Part shown: positions 12,513-22,028 of the stretch, one piece after another
Position numbering within the stretch: position 1 is the stretch's first letter
Layout: each line of letters opens with the position of its first letter
NCBI GenBank assembly: GCA_020466095.1
Contig: CM035806.1
Coordinates: 53,607,916 to 53,671,915, forward strand
Reading direction: 5' to 3'
Source of the DNA: Chlorops oryzae
Taxonomy: Eukaryota > Arthropoda > Insecta > Diptera > Chloropidae
Length of the DNA stretch: 64,000 nt
Translations under genes and position numbers: made by a program
Notes under the pieces: model-generated
Database searches by the model: none
Told to the model about the DNA's origin: nothing
Seen by the model: the letters and a program-made list of their open reading frames with translations, nothing else

Positions 12513-14007
12513 GTTATATTTCATAGACAGCCGGATAAAATAGGTTTCTGTGCAATTAAGAAGCGATAATAGTTCCGATTGAAAACCAAAAACAACATAA
12601 TTTGTAAATTCTGTATGAAATTTCGATCGGTTTTAATTCCGATTCCGACAGCTATCGGACTCTGTGACACCCCTGACTATTCCATTTATTCGATTATATC
12701 AATTCTGCCATAGATTTCAAAAGATAAGCATTTGTCTACCAGGGCCTGTGAGCCCGCATTTAGGTGGTTAAAGGACAGAAATCGATGGTAGGTGGTTAAG
12801 AGTTCAAGTAAAAAATTCCTAGCTTTCAATTTGGCAAACACGGAGTCGCGGGTAAGCATATGACTAGAAAGCGGATGTTCCTAGGTTCAAATTCCACAAA
12901 AGATGGAATTAAATTCGATAAATTAACATAAAATTAAAAATAATGTGCGTTTTTTTCCCTCAGTGCTAAGCGCTTCGCAAGCGGCAAGTACCTACTTGCT
13001 GAAATAAAGTGCTTATGTAGTTCGTAGGACATGCCAATATTCAAATCATGTGTATTTGAAAAGAGAGAAAATCGCTTCGCTACTTTTAAAGCGCGCTTTC
13101 TTGCTGCTTATAAACGCTTTTGATCCGGCTGGGAATATGCGCGGTGGAGTTTAAAGATTGTTGACTCGATTGCTGAGATTTTTTATGAGTTCGAATCAAG
13201 AAAATCGTTGTTTTTTTTTTTTTTTTTTTTTGTTTCAAGATTCATATCCACACACATACCTATATTTTTTGGTTTTTTGTAAATGTACACTCATATGAAA
13301 TGTATGTTTTGTTTCACTAATTTATTTTAATTTTGCTGTGTATGATCTTAAGAATAATCAAAATCACTTTTTTTTTAACAGAAACTATGTATGTTGTTAT
13401 GAACGCTCAGTAGCTCAGAGTTGTTCGCATTCACACATGCACATAACATGATACACATGAACACATGAACACCAAAATAAATTCAAAGAAACTAATAAAT
13501 GGAAGTAAAATAGAAGTTGTCTCAAATTAGCCTTAAATAGGTTATTATATGGTAATAAATTCAAATGAAACTGAATGCATTAAAAGGAGAAAACAAGTCT
13601 ACATACACATCGGATACCCTCTTATAAAAAACTAAGGAAAAGAACACAACTCAATACATTCTTCTAGCTGTGAATGCTTATCCTGAAACTTTTGAGCAAA
13701 CAAAAAAACGAAAACAGTTCGAAAAGATCATTGGTACACATTGGATACAAACATGTGGCTTGAAATGGAGAAAAATCTAGAACAATTGCATACACTCTAA
13801 AAAAAAAAAAAGCACATACACGCAAAGAATTTTTTCGTTTGTTGAAAGTTACAAATAAATTTCGTTTCGAGTTTTCGTCTAAAGTAACGCCCAGCAAAGC
13901 ACGAGACTTGTTCGCATTCACGCATTTACAAAACATCATGCTACCCCTGCAAGCCGGATACGCGTATTGAAGTAGTTTGCAACCCGTATGGATACGCGTA
14001 TTCTCTA
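12513..14007. other. Presumed intron, nothing firm
   Basis: A weak tRNA-like trace lies near 12840-12905 (GGGTAAGCATATGAC then GGTTCAAATTCC). A T run is at 13210-13231. No exon supported; the 91-codon minus frame at 13664-13939 is Phe-rich over poly(A) and not credible. Confidence 0.4.
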
Positions 14008-14133
14008 AGTCAAACTTAAATGGGCGAATAAAGATTTATACTAATGATTTTAATCGAGGGAGTGTGAGAGCTGCTATACGCACACAAGATAAACAAGTAT
14101 AATTCTATATTCGCCCATTTACGTTTGACTGAC
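14008..14133. mobile_element. Short MITE, TIR GTCAAACTTAAATGGGCGAATA-like
   Basis: GTCAAACTTAAATGGGCG on the left is matched by CGCCCATTTACGTTTGAC on the right. About 126 bp with no coding capacity. The target duplication is not clear. Confidence 0.75.
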
Positions 14134-14383
14134 AGAATATTTCCAGCCAAACGGCAACCATCTCTGCAGTAATTGTCACTAGTGACTGATTCAATCTGTC
14201 ACTAGTTCCTCCGTCACCGGTACTAGTGACCAACTGTACCCGTGCTATTGTTTTCTCCTATTGACACTTTGTATGAGCATATGTTTGAGCGGACACCAGT
14301 TGACGATTGAACTAGTGATTCTCTAGACTCTAAAGGCAGCTCATTAGCTACATATATTACCTAAATAGAAAGCGCCGCGCACA

Positions 14384-14452
14384 GGGCTCAGATGGCTCAG
14401 TGTGAAGAGTCTGGCCTGAAGACCCGAGTTCGAATCTCACTCGGAGTGGGTG
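14384..14452 (+). repeat. tRNA-like (SINE head) module
   Basis: A-box-like CTCAGATGGCTCAGTG followed by B box GAGTTCGAATCTC at tRNA-like spacing, then a T run (14460-14477) that could end pol III transcription. It does not fold as a complete cloverleaf with a 7-bp acceptor stem, so it is a tRNA-derived module rather than a tRNA gene. Confidence 0.55.
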
Positions 14453-14699
14453 CCGAAATTTTTTTTTTTTTTTTTTTGTAAGTGAATAATATTTAAGGTA
14501 CTTAACAGGCTTAAAAAATATTTTTGTGAGAAAAAATTTAAAAATTAAGTTATTGAAAATATAATTCATGGGAATTTTCGCACGAACTGTGAAAGCATTC
14601 ACGAGAATTCAGAATGGAAACTTTTTTTCTCTCCTCTCACCCATAAGAATCCATGAGAATAATCCTCCGAATTTTACAATTTTTCCACTTTTGCTCGCC

Positions 14700-14769
14700 T
14701 GCCCTGGGATTCGAACACGAACCTTCGGATTGATGATCAGACATGCTAACCATTACGCTACGGAGCCTT
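14700..14769 (-). repeat. tRNA-like (SINE head) module, opposite strand
   Basis: On the minus strand it reads GTAGCGTAATGGTTAGCATG (A-box region) and then GTTCGTGTTCGAATCCCAG (B box). It faces the plus-strand module at 14384 within the same TIR element. Confidence 0.6.
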
Positions 14770-14929
14770 CTGATTCTCGTGCAGCAAATTCATTTTATGA
14801 ATGCTCAAGAAAATTGAACTGTGGACCTCCTCGTTGTCCATGTCTATAGAATGACAGTGGTGACGAAGGGGTCAATTTGCCCCGTATTTACTGCAGGGAT
14901 GAGACATGCCTACCACCTCAACACAAAGC

Positions 14930-15045
14930 TCGGGGTTGTGTGGTGTACATCCGGTACGCTGCCTACAACCTCGTATACTTTGTAAGCTGTTAGTAGGCAG
15001 ATCGCTTACAATCTCCTATAATTTGTAGGCGGCATGCACTGTTGG
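14930..15045. repeat. Dispersed repeat, copy 2
   Basis: Block-for-block match to 9330-9441: GTTGTGTGGTG, ACATCCGGTACGCTGCC, CTCGTATACTTTGTAAGC, TAGTAGGCAG, TTTGTAGGCGG. It is also adjacent to a CT array. Confidence 0.75.
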
Positions 15046-15051
15046 CCGCTG

Positions 15052-15066
15052 GGTTCTCTCTCTCTC

Positions 15067-15111
<45 letters not shown>

Positions 15112-15131
15112 TTATCTATCTATCTCTCTCT
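15052..15131. repeat. (CT)n microsatellite
   Basis: CT array with a few interruptions. The Leu/Ser-rich frame over it is an artefact. Confidence 0.9.
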
Positions 15132-15673
15132 GTAAACGCTTATTTTTTGAAGCTTTACCTCAAGTTCAAACCGCGAATGAGATTCAAATTAAAAAAATTT
15201 CATTTAATAGAAAATGCGAATTATTTCTTTGCATGTGCATTACCACTCAGCTGATAACATTAAAAAAAAAAACCAAACAAACACTAAACACACATTCGTT
15301 AAGCCAATAAAACCAACCAAAGCCAGTAAAAATTCGAATTGCAACTTCAGAAAACACATATAAAAACTCCAGTGAAATAAAAACAAATAAAAACACCCAG
15401 TGGAAAATATTTGCTGGAAATTGTCGAGGAATTCCGCATTGAAAATGGAGCCCCAACGACTGCCGTTTTGTTAGCAGTCATGCTGAAATTTCCATACAAA
15501 TGTCATTATGTTTCACCTCGGACAAGCGCATTAGAATGTCCATGGATAGGTCCGCAGACATATCCAGAGGGACCGAGAACAAAAATACAAATGACACTTT
15601 TTCGCGAATTTATCGTATGTTACAATTTTTTCGAAATTGACTTTTTGATGCCAATTTGTTCTAGAGTCTTTTA
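15132..15673. other. Presumed intron; one open frame not called
   Basis: A frame at 15411-15731 has an early part that reads somewhat like protein (EIVEEFRIENGAPTTA), but there is no splice signal, domain or promoter to support it, and it ends inside the adjacent MITE. Confidence 0.35.
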
Positions 15674-16198
15674 TAGCATGTTTCCACATAGTGCATTAAC
15701 TATATGCATTAAAGTTAACGCATATAGTTAATCACTGTCGTTTCCACTTGCGGACTGTGCATTAACTAATCAGCTGATTTCGTCGGAAGCTGCTGTAAAA
15801 AAAGTAAAAAATTGCCCTCTCTTAAATTTTGCTAGATATAAAAGATATATTATATGTTTATTTTACATTCTTCATTTGATTTCAATGTGTGAAAAAGCTT
15901 AAATAAATTTACTTACGCCTTGGACTTTCCATTTTCAATTTGATTTTTGTTTCAGCAGTTCTATTAATTTGACAGAACGGTTGTTATTTTACGTACTTTT
16001 CCATTGAGGGTTGAAATTTTTCGTACTTTTTGCAAACAAGTCGAAATGCAACCATTCTCTTTTATCTGCGTTAAATTTTAATGCATGCATTATTGAAGTG
16101 ATTAACTTGACATTTTTGTATGGGTAATCACATTTTTGATCATGCGTTAACGAGTTAATGCAGGTAATTGAGTTAATGCATTATGTGGAAACATGCTA
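15674..16198. mobile_element. MITE, TIR TAGCATGTTTCCACATA, TTA target
   Basis: TAGCATGTTTCCACATAGTG at the left is inverse to CATTATGTGGAAACATGCTA at the right, and GCATTAACT continues the match inside. TTA borders both ends (15671-15673, 16199-16201), fitting a Harbinger-like MITE. About 525 bp, no coding capacity. Confidence 0.85.
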
Positions 16199-16201
16199 TT
16201 A

Positions 16202-17179
16202 CTCATCGCCTGGCAAAATACTAAGTATAAGCCTTAGCACAGTAGTTATAGAGATAGTGCGAAGTTAGTTATAGCTTGTAAACAATCGCATATATGCAAA
16301 GAATAGTATAATAAACGCTCTCCTGTAAAGTTAGTTGTTGTAACATATGGACATACGATAATTTCGCGAAAAGGGGTCGATATGTACATAACATACAATG
16401 TGCGGTTTGGCTATGAAAAGATTTAAATCATGCTGAATAAGAGATTTAGTATTAAGTCTCTTCATTTTCCCTATATTAGCCTCTGTAAATTGTTGGAAGG
16501 AGCATGAATAGTAGCTAAAGCAATGGATAGTTCCACGGGAGGAATATTAAAAAATAAAAAAGCAAATTTCACACGAAGCTGTGCATGATAATAACGCTCG
16601 AGGAATTTTTCATCCCCGGCAAAGCTTTCTTCTGGGTAGTTCTACATATTCCCTACACAGACAACATCAGGAAATTGCTCTTTAAAGTTCGTATGTTCCA
16701 TGTTTGTTTTACGCTTTCTTCGAAAAGGACATGCGGCTGTGTGTACCTCAGGCGCATTTTCTTTTTTACTTATTAGCTATCAAGGAATGGCAATCGATTT
16801 TTTTTTTTTTGTTACATAAAATATAAGTATAATTTTTTCAGTGCATTTCTGCCGAACACGCAAACTGCTCTACACAATACACAAAAGAAATAAATAATTA
16901 AAAAATAATTTTAAAAAAAAAACCTACTGAACTGACAAACAAAAATAACCAAAACTAGGACTGCGGTATTCAGAAAAAAACCAGCAACTAAAAATTTATT
17001 TTTCCCACAAAATCCTGTTTATAGGAGAGATTAATTACACTCGCCTTTTTCAAAATATTTTTTCAAACACAATTTTCTTATACAAAATCGTTTCTTTGTT
17101 ATTTTTATTAAATATCCTTTCTCCAAACGTTTGGGCGCGCTGCTCCGATATACTTCAAACTGTGCACAATCACCTTCGA

Positions 17180-17224
<45 letters not shown>

Positions 17225-17304
17225 ATTTAAAATTTATCACACTGGACTATATGTTCATGAATTCATATGCAAATAAACGTTCAAAAATCATCAATTAAAT
17301 AAAG
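16202..17304. other. Presumed intron, TA microsatellite
   Basis: Contains a TA-rich array at about 17177-17220 and A/T runs. Nothing else supported. Confidence 0.4.
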
Positions 17305-17391
17305 GAGTTGGCAACAAAACTCTCAAGAAGTTTCGATATGAAGGAGGAAGGCGGCAAGTTATTGGGCGATAAAGGTGTGCGAAGGCATCAG
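17305..17391 (+). CDS. Candidate exon (or alternative start exon) of the dysc-like gene
   Basis: Eighty-seven open bases end at a good donor (CATCAG then GTGAGT). Read in phase 0 they give 29 codons, beginning ELATKLSRSFD, with an internal ATG at 17338 giving MKEEGGKLLGDKGVRRHQ before the donor. Joining this to the next exon (SMQRLSAEQ...) keeps the frame. The upstream acceptor (AAATAAAG) is weak, so the segment may instead be the coding part of an alternative first exon starting at 17338. Support is splice phase, strand and protein-like composition; no domain is visible. Confidence 0.5.
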
Positions 17392-17709
17392 GTGAGTGGA
17401 ACGCTTAAATAACTCATGGTAAAAGTCAGAACAGTAGAAAAGAAATGAAAATTCTCGGCAAACAATGCCATGCACTTGAGTAGGGACAAGAACCATTCGC
17501 TTGATGATTTTACCAATCGTTTGATGGCATTACCTATAGGGCTTTTTTATTTTCTAACGTAAACACTGCTGACGGTATTTTTGTAAGAGGATGGGATGAG
17601 CTGTGCCAAGATAATCCTTCGAACAAGGAGTGACGTTTTCTTTTATTTTTTTTTTATAATTTTTTTTTTTTTTTGCTCAGGGAATCGAAGGGTGCCAACG
17701 ACGAAAGTT

Positions 17710-18148
17710 TATCGCACACCCTCTTCTAAGGAGACACAACTCAAAAATTCTCATTTTTCAGAAAGCGCATAAAACAAAATGCATCGCAGTGTTAAGGGAA
17801 CGTGTCCAAACTACGTGAACCATTTTTGACTACTTTTTACCCCCCTCCCCCCCCTCGGTGACAATCCGTAGAATAATTTAAGTGACCAATTTGTCCAAGT
17901 GTAGTACTTTCAGGACCCCCCTCCCCCCCTAAAAGGGTCACGTAGTTTGGACACGTTCCCTAATCAAAGCAAGAAGAAAGGCATTGACGTGGTTTTTCGG
18001 CTTTTTATAATAACAAAAACGGAATAGAATTTTTCGTGCAGGTAGAGAGGTCTTGAGCATAGTTCACCTCCATATGTTCCATAGGTTAACTCAAAATTGA
18101 CGATTTGATTTTGACGAGTTGTGTCACCTTAGAAGAGGGTGTGCGATA
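17710..18148. mobile_element. MITE with 30-bp TIRs, split by a nested MITE
   Basis: Ends TATCGCACACCCTCTTCTAA and TTAGAAGAGGGTGTGCGATA are inverse. An undisrupted copy of the same family is at 58921-59175. Relative to that copy this one carries a 165-bp insertion (17796-17960) after GCATCGCAGTGT. Confidence 0.9.
17796..17960. mobile_element. Nested MITE with GGGAACGTGTCC ends, TAA target
   Basis: GGGAACGTGTCCAAACTACG is matched by CGTAGTTTGGACACGTTCCC. TAA flanks both sides (17793-17795, 17961-17963). Comparison with the copy at 58921-59175 shows the uninterrupted target region, so the insertion is directly demonstrated. A 3-bp TWA target points to PIF/Harbinger. The interior has C-rich tracts. 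Confidence 0.9.
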
Positions 18149-18169
18149 TGTTCTTTCTAATTTCTTCAT

Positions 18170-18475
18170 TCTGAGCAAAGCGCGTCATACAGTTTAAATT
18201 TATCTGGCCCGATCAGGTCCATTCCCGAGCTTATCAGTGCTCAGGTCCCCGCAAACACGCATACCAAATTTCATGAAAATAGTTCAACTCTTTCGATAAG
18301 AAAACTGCTTACAGACAGACAGACGGAAGGACATGGCTAAATCGAATCTCCTAGTGACCCTAGTGATCATTCCGGTACACATTTCGCATTATGTATCTCG
18401 AATGGTTCTGGGTATTACACACGTATGCACAAATTCAATATACCCTCGACACAGAGTGTGTCGGGTATAAAAATA
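18170..18475 (+). repeat. Fragment of a dispersed dipteran repeat
   Basis: Shares the blocks CATACCAAATTTC, GACAGACAGACGG, GGCTAAATCGAATCTCCT and CTGGGTATTACACA with 38.8-39.7 kb and 450-740. Ends near GTGTCGGGTATAAAAATA. Confidence 0.65.
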
Positions 18476-19389
18476 CACCCATAGCTTTATTGAATTCTGG
18501 CACAATGTACTGTTGTTTTTGAAAGCCGTTTTTTTTTTCGGTTTCGATTCGTTTCGTTTCGTTTCGTTTGGTGCGGTGTGGCCGCAGCCAAAGAGGTTCG
18601 ATTTTTGTACCCATGCCCGTCTGTCTGTCTGTCCGCCTTCCCGTATACACATTCTTAATCGAAGGAATTGAGCCACATATGTACATATCTTGCCGAAATC
18701 TAGCATGCGTGTTTTCGGAAAAAAATTGAAGAATTGACCGGGTCTGGTCATTTTTAAGAGCGTCTGCAGTACAACGGCTTGTTACCTACTATTCATAAAA
18801 AACTGATTTAAAAAAACGTTTCGTCGCACAAGTAAGTACGCAAGTTAATTCTCGGCCGCACTTTTCAAAGTCAATTTAAAATTTCCCTTTAGCCAATCTG
18901 ATCAAACCACTTGCTTCAAAATGCTATGACAGCTTGCAATTAGCCAAGAATCACTTAACCGACGTTTCATGCTATGTCAGGCGTTTGTAAAGTAACGTTA
19001 GGTTCTTAGATACTTGTGTTATTTATTTATTTTTTTTTTTTTTGCTTATTTTCTTTCTTTAAAATTTATGGATATGAAAAATTCTGAGAGTTTCTTTGTC
19101 CGTTTAAATGAGATAAAGATTATTTTAAATCGAGCTCTTAGATCTTTTCATGTCCAGCTTCGTTTGTCTTCGTTTCTACGAATTCGCTGCATTCATATGG
19201 ACTTCTTGCTGACTCATTTAAGGCACAATGAACTGAGGACATAAATGCAAAGTGTTCAAAAAAAAAAAGGAATTTTTTGTCATTGTTTTCCTAACAACCA
19301 ATTTAAGAAAAGCTATTATATTTTTCGAGTATAATCAAATGAACATCGACCATATCGTATGCATATTCCATTTCTATAATCACTTTCAG
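18476..19389. other. Presumed intron with GTTTC-type microsatellite
   Basis: A TTTCG pentamer run (about 18546-18568) and a CTGT run near 18620-18631. Minus-strand frames here run through these arrays and are not credible. The last bases form the acceptor of the next exon (CACTTTCAG). Confidence 0.5.
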
Positions 19390-19581
19390 TCCATGCAACG
19401 CCTCTCCGCTGAGCAAAATGGTTCAACGATTGACCAAACCCATGAACACAATCCAAACGTCGTACCTGATCATAAAGGCAACTTACACATAACTGTTAAG
19501 AAAACGAAACCAATTTTGGGCATCGCCATCGAAGGTGGTGCCAACACAAAGCATCCGCTCCCTAGGATAATAAATATCCAT
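19390..19581 (+). CDS. dysc: dyschronic/whirlin-like, exon with first half of C-terminal PDZ domain
   Basis: A 192-base exon with acceptor TTTCAG and donor GTAAGT, 64 codons in phase 0. After a polar linker (SMQRLSAEQNGSTIDQ...) the PDZ begins at GNLHITVKK; the carboxylate-binding loop and next strands read LGIAIEGGANTKHPLPRI. That LGIAIEGGAN...PLPRI signature is characteristic of the third PDZ of whirlin; Drosophila dyschronic is the fly orthologue, a scaffold linked to ion-channel expression and synapse structure. Together with the next two exons it makes one complete PDZ. Upstream PDZ1 and PDZ2 exons are not in this window. Confidence 0.88.
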
Positions 19582-19659
19582 GTAAGTGCAACGAAAAAAA
19601 AAAAAAAAAACAGAAACCAAATGACTTAACATGATTCGACTAACAATTTACGATTGCAG

Positions 19660-19752
19660 GAAAATGGGGCGGCATATGAAGCGGGCGGCCTAGAAGTCGG
19701 GCAACTGATACTGGAAGTAGACGGCAATAAAGTGGAAGGTCTACATCATCAG
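19660..19752 (+). CDS. dysc: dyschronic/whirlin-like, exon with middle of PDZ domain
   Basis: A 93-base exon, 31 codons, phase 0 at both ends (acceptor TTGCAG, donor GTAAAT), separated from the previous exon by a 78-base intron. It encodes ENGAAYEAGGLEVGQLILEV, the usual PDZ core (AAYEAG then VGQLILEVDG), and runs into helix alpha-2 (GLHHQ). All features agree with the whirlin PDZ3 fold. Confidence 0.88.
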
Positions 19753-20301
19753 GTAAATGGAGGCTCATAAGCGTTATTTCGGGAACGAAAACAATGATGT
19801 CACATTGATTGAGTCTGTGATATTTTCGTTAATATACAATATGGGTATTCATTCAGAGCTCGAACTTAGTGAACTTTGAGAACTTTTTAAACAGCCGTCA
19901 AAGCTTCCATGTATTTGAGAGTTAACGCAAAGAAGTTCTCAGAGTTCACTCCTTCGAGGGTTCGAATGAATTCCCATAATATGTATATGTGAAAAGAACC
20001 CACAGACGGACATCTAGTACATAGCTCAAAAGCATAGGTATTATTTGGAATTAGGAGTACCATTAAAATTGTTCCCCCCTTTTTGGGTATTTAACGATAA
20101 GTGAAAAAGTGAAAAACGAGGAAAATTCTCATTTTTCTTGTCACCAAAAAAACCATTTTGCAATGACTGATTTGATGGAATAATTGAAGTGAGGATGAAT
20201 TTCGATATGTGCGACTTGCCCATTTTAGTTTTTTTTTTTTTTTTTTTTTTTCCTAAAGCAATTGCTCAAATATAATGGAATTTTCTTTTAAAAATTTGCA
20301 G

Positions 20302-20430
20302 GAAGTTGCACGCCTGATAGCGGAATGCTTCGCTAATCGTGAAAGGGCTGAAATAACATTCTTGGTTGTCGAAGCAAAAAAATCAAATTTGGAACCAAAG
20401 CCAACTGCTTTGATATTTCTAGAAGCCTAA
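20302..20430 (+). CDS. dysc: dyschronic/whirlin-like, exon completing PDZ domain, ends at TAA
   Basis: Acceptor TTTGCAG, then 42 codons to a TAA at 20428-20430. EVARLIAECFANRERAEITF finishes helix alpha-2 and the last strand of the PDZ; the tail after it ends TALIFLEA. Vertebrate whirlin also ends soon after PDZ3, so this stop is a plausible main terminus. The frame nevertheless continues open for 244 codons beyond the TAA (next entry). Intron upstream is 549 bases. Confidence 0.87.
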   Translation, partial: EVARLIAECFANRERAEITFLVVEAKKSNLEPKPTALIFLEA

Positions 20431-21165
20431 CATTTGCTTGCGCTGCCGGCTAGCGATCCCTTGGAGCGACAAAAACTGGAGTTCCTTTACGAATGGGGTA
20501 TCGATTTAACTTCATCGCCAAAACCAATGCCAACACCAATTCCGTTAACTAAAGCCAAAAATCCGCCACCACTGCCGCACAAAACAAAAACAAAAGCAAC
20601 AGCAACAGCAACAGCAACAACAACAACAACAAGCCCGAAACAAACCCCAGTTTCCAATCAAAATCAAAATCAAAATCAAAATCCTTCAACATTAGCAACA
20701 AATCCGATTTCAAATTTACAAACACATACACACGCAGAAAGACACGTTATTCCTGGAAAATTGTCACAAAAGCAAATGACGGATGCTGGAACCGGAGCAG
20801 CAGCATTATTATTAACGGGTGCAACAACAACATCAATCCATCAACAATCATCAACAGCAACACCCAAGGGCAAAACATCATTCAGTGTTTCGACAAAGCC
20901 ACCAAAGACAACACCCACTTTAACAAAAACTTCACAAAACGCAACATCGCGGGAACAAACGCCAACGCGGAACGCACATCATTACCCCTACGAGCACCCA
21001 CATCAACAAAACCACCAAAATTATCACCAACAACGACAACAACAACAATACTACTATCAACAATCCCCACAACTGCAACCCTTTAATAATTACCAACTCC
21101 ATTCACAACCTTTTGAACAGCACAGGTACAGTAGCAACACTTATTACAATTCGGTTTACCAATAA
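20431..21165 (+). CDS. In-frame extension of the dysc-like gene beyond the TAA (candidate readthrough)
   Basis: Directly after the TAA, and in the same frame, 244 sense codons run to a second TAA at 21163-21165. The first part is not low-complexity: LLALPASDPLERQKLEFLYE and then WGIDLTSS. Then comes a Pro/Thr/Asn-rich stretch with NQ repeats (about residues 75-85), a GTGAAALLLTG patch and a Gln/Tyr/His-rich tail ending NTYYNSVYQ. A frame this long is unlikely by chance in such AT-rich DNA. No intron could neatly skip the TAA: no good donor and acceptor pair keeps the frame. Alternatives are stop-codon readthrough, a wrong base or allele at the TAA, or an ORF on a separate transcript. UAA is the least leaky stop. 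Confidence 0.55.
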   Translation, partial: HLLALPASDPLERQKLEFLYEWGIDLTSSPKPMPTPIPLTKAKNPPPLPHKTKTKATATATATTTTTSPKQTPVSNQNQNQNQNPSTLATNPISNLQTHTHAERHVIPGKLSQKQMTDAGTGAAALLLTGATTTSIHQQSSTATPKGKTSFSVSTKPPKTTPTLTKTSQNATSREQTPTRNAHHYPYEHPHQQNHQNYHQQRQQQQYYYQQSPQLQPFNNYQLHSQPFEQHRYSSNTYYNSVYQ

Positions 21166-21214
21166 ATAATTGAAATTAATGCGATCAAAATACTTATGTT
21201 GACGCCGCCACCAC

Positions 21215-21220
21215 AATAAA
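21215..21220 (+). terminator. Poly(A) signal candidate of the dysc-like gene
   Basis: AATAAA lies 50 bases after the second stop codon. Another AATAAA overlaps that stop (21161-21166). Either could end the transcript; an earlier signal after the first stop was not seen. Confidence 0.5.
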
Positions 21221-21339
21221 ATCATAGAAAAACGATATGTTATTACAAAAAAAAAAAAAAGGGAAAAACAAAAGACTTCCGCTGAAACAATAATATATTT
21301 GTCGTAAAAGCCTTCCGTGTATTTCCACCTCGTTGTTCC

Positions 21340-22028
21340 TTTAGGGGTTCGCTCCAGTTCTGTCGGAAATGAAAAACTTAACAAACAAAAAAAACGATTC
21401 AGAAATGAATCAAGCCCAAAATCCAACATTGCGAGAGCCCGATGCGAGAGCGCGAGACGAGACGCACACAAATTTCAATACATTCAATCATATGGTTCAA
21501 GCTCCAATGTATCGCACTGCGAGACCTCGTAGCGAGAAAACTTTGAAAAATTGAATATTTCCCGTTGCGAGGCAATTTGACAGGTTAATGATGTAGCTAT
21601 TATTTGAGTACTCGCTATTGGGTACTCGTTTCATCTAATAAAACAAAAACTGTTCACTGTTCCGTGAAAAAGAGCTTTTAGAATATTTCGCGAGCTTCGG
21701 TTCATTTTGAAAATTTTTTGAAAATGTTTGAAAATTTTGAATTCAAGTTTAAACTCAAGTGAAAGCGAATAATTTTTATGAGTACTCGGTACTCGTTAGA
21801 TTGGTACTTGGTTCAAATATTGCATTACTAGAAGCGATATTATGCTTTCATCTGCGTGACGCAAAACTCTCATTGGAGATTGAAATGCGTCACGCAAAAC
21901 ATTTTCGTAACGTCGCGCACTCTCGCATCGGGCTCTCGCAATATTGGATTTTGGGCTTCAGAAATTTTCTGAGGAATTTTTTAAAAATATTTTTTTCATT
22001 TCTGACAGAACTGGAGCGAGCTCCTTAA
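21340..22028. mobile_element. Outer TIR element (CGCTCCAGTTCTGTC ends) holding a nested MITE
   Basis: GGTTCGCTCCAGTTCTGTC near 21346 is inverse to GACAGAACTGGAGCGAGCTCC near 22003, and GAAATGAAAAA against TTTTTCATTTC extends it. A second inverted pair inside marks a nested element (21411-21960). Confidence 0.7.
21411..21960. mobile_element. MITE, TIR CCCAAAATCCAACATTGCGA, copy 1
   Basis: CCCAAAATCCAACATTGCGA on the left is inverse to TCGCAATATTGGATTTTGGG on the right, extended by GAGAGCCCGATGCGAGAG against CTCTCGCATCGGGCTCTC. A second copy with the same TIRs and interior is at 61560-62103. Short frames within the two copies are shared noise. Confidence 0.85.

Larger units (their letters stand above)
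14164..14898. mobile_element. CCCTGCAG-type TIR element 1
   Basis: Ends CTGCAGTAA (left) and TTACTGCAGGG (right) are inverse. Inside the left end are several copies of a CACTAGTGAC motif, including a 12-base palindrome GTCACTAGTGAC at 14175-14186. Two tRNA-like modules inside point toward each other (plus at 14384-14452, minus at 14700-14769). No transposase frame. It shares its end type with elements at 31185, 32622 and 49410 but not its interior. Confidence 0.6.

Noticed and set aside
14384..14452. Functional tRNA gene (also considered at 14700, 31622, 49643, 51255, 55329, 55731)
   Set aside because: A and B boxes are present but no paired 7-bp acceptor stem and no proper anticodon arm; they are tRNA-derived modules.
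15411..15731. 106-codon ORF
   Set aside because: Starts protein-like but ends in a MITE and has no splice or promoter support.
18389..18751. 120-codon minus ORF
   Set aside because: Runs through a dispersed repeat, a CTGT run and a GTTTC array.
20428..20460. A mini-intron removing the TAA of the dysc-like gene
   Set aside because: The only nearby acceptor-like AG (GCCGGCTAG) has no donor at a usable distance that keeps the frame, and the gap would be below the minimum fly intron size.
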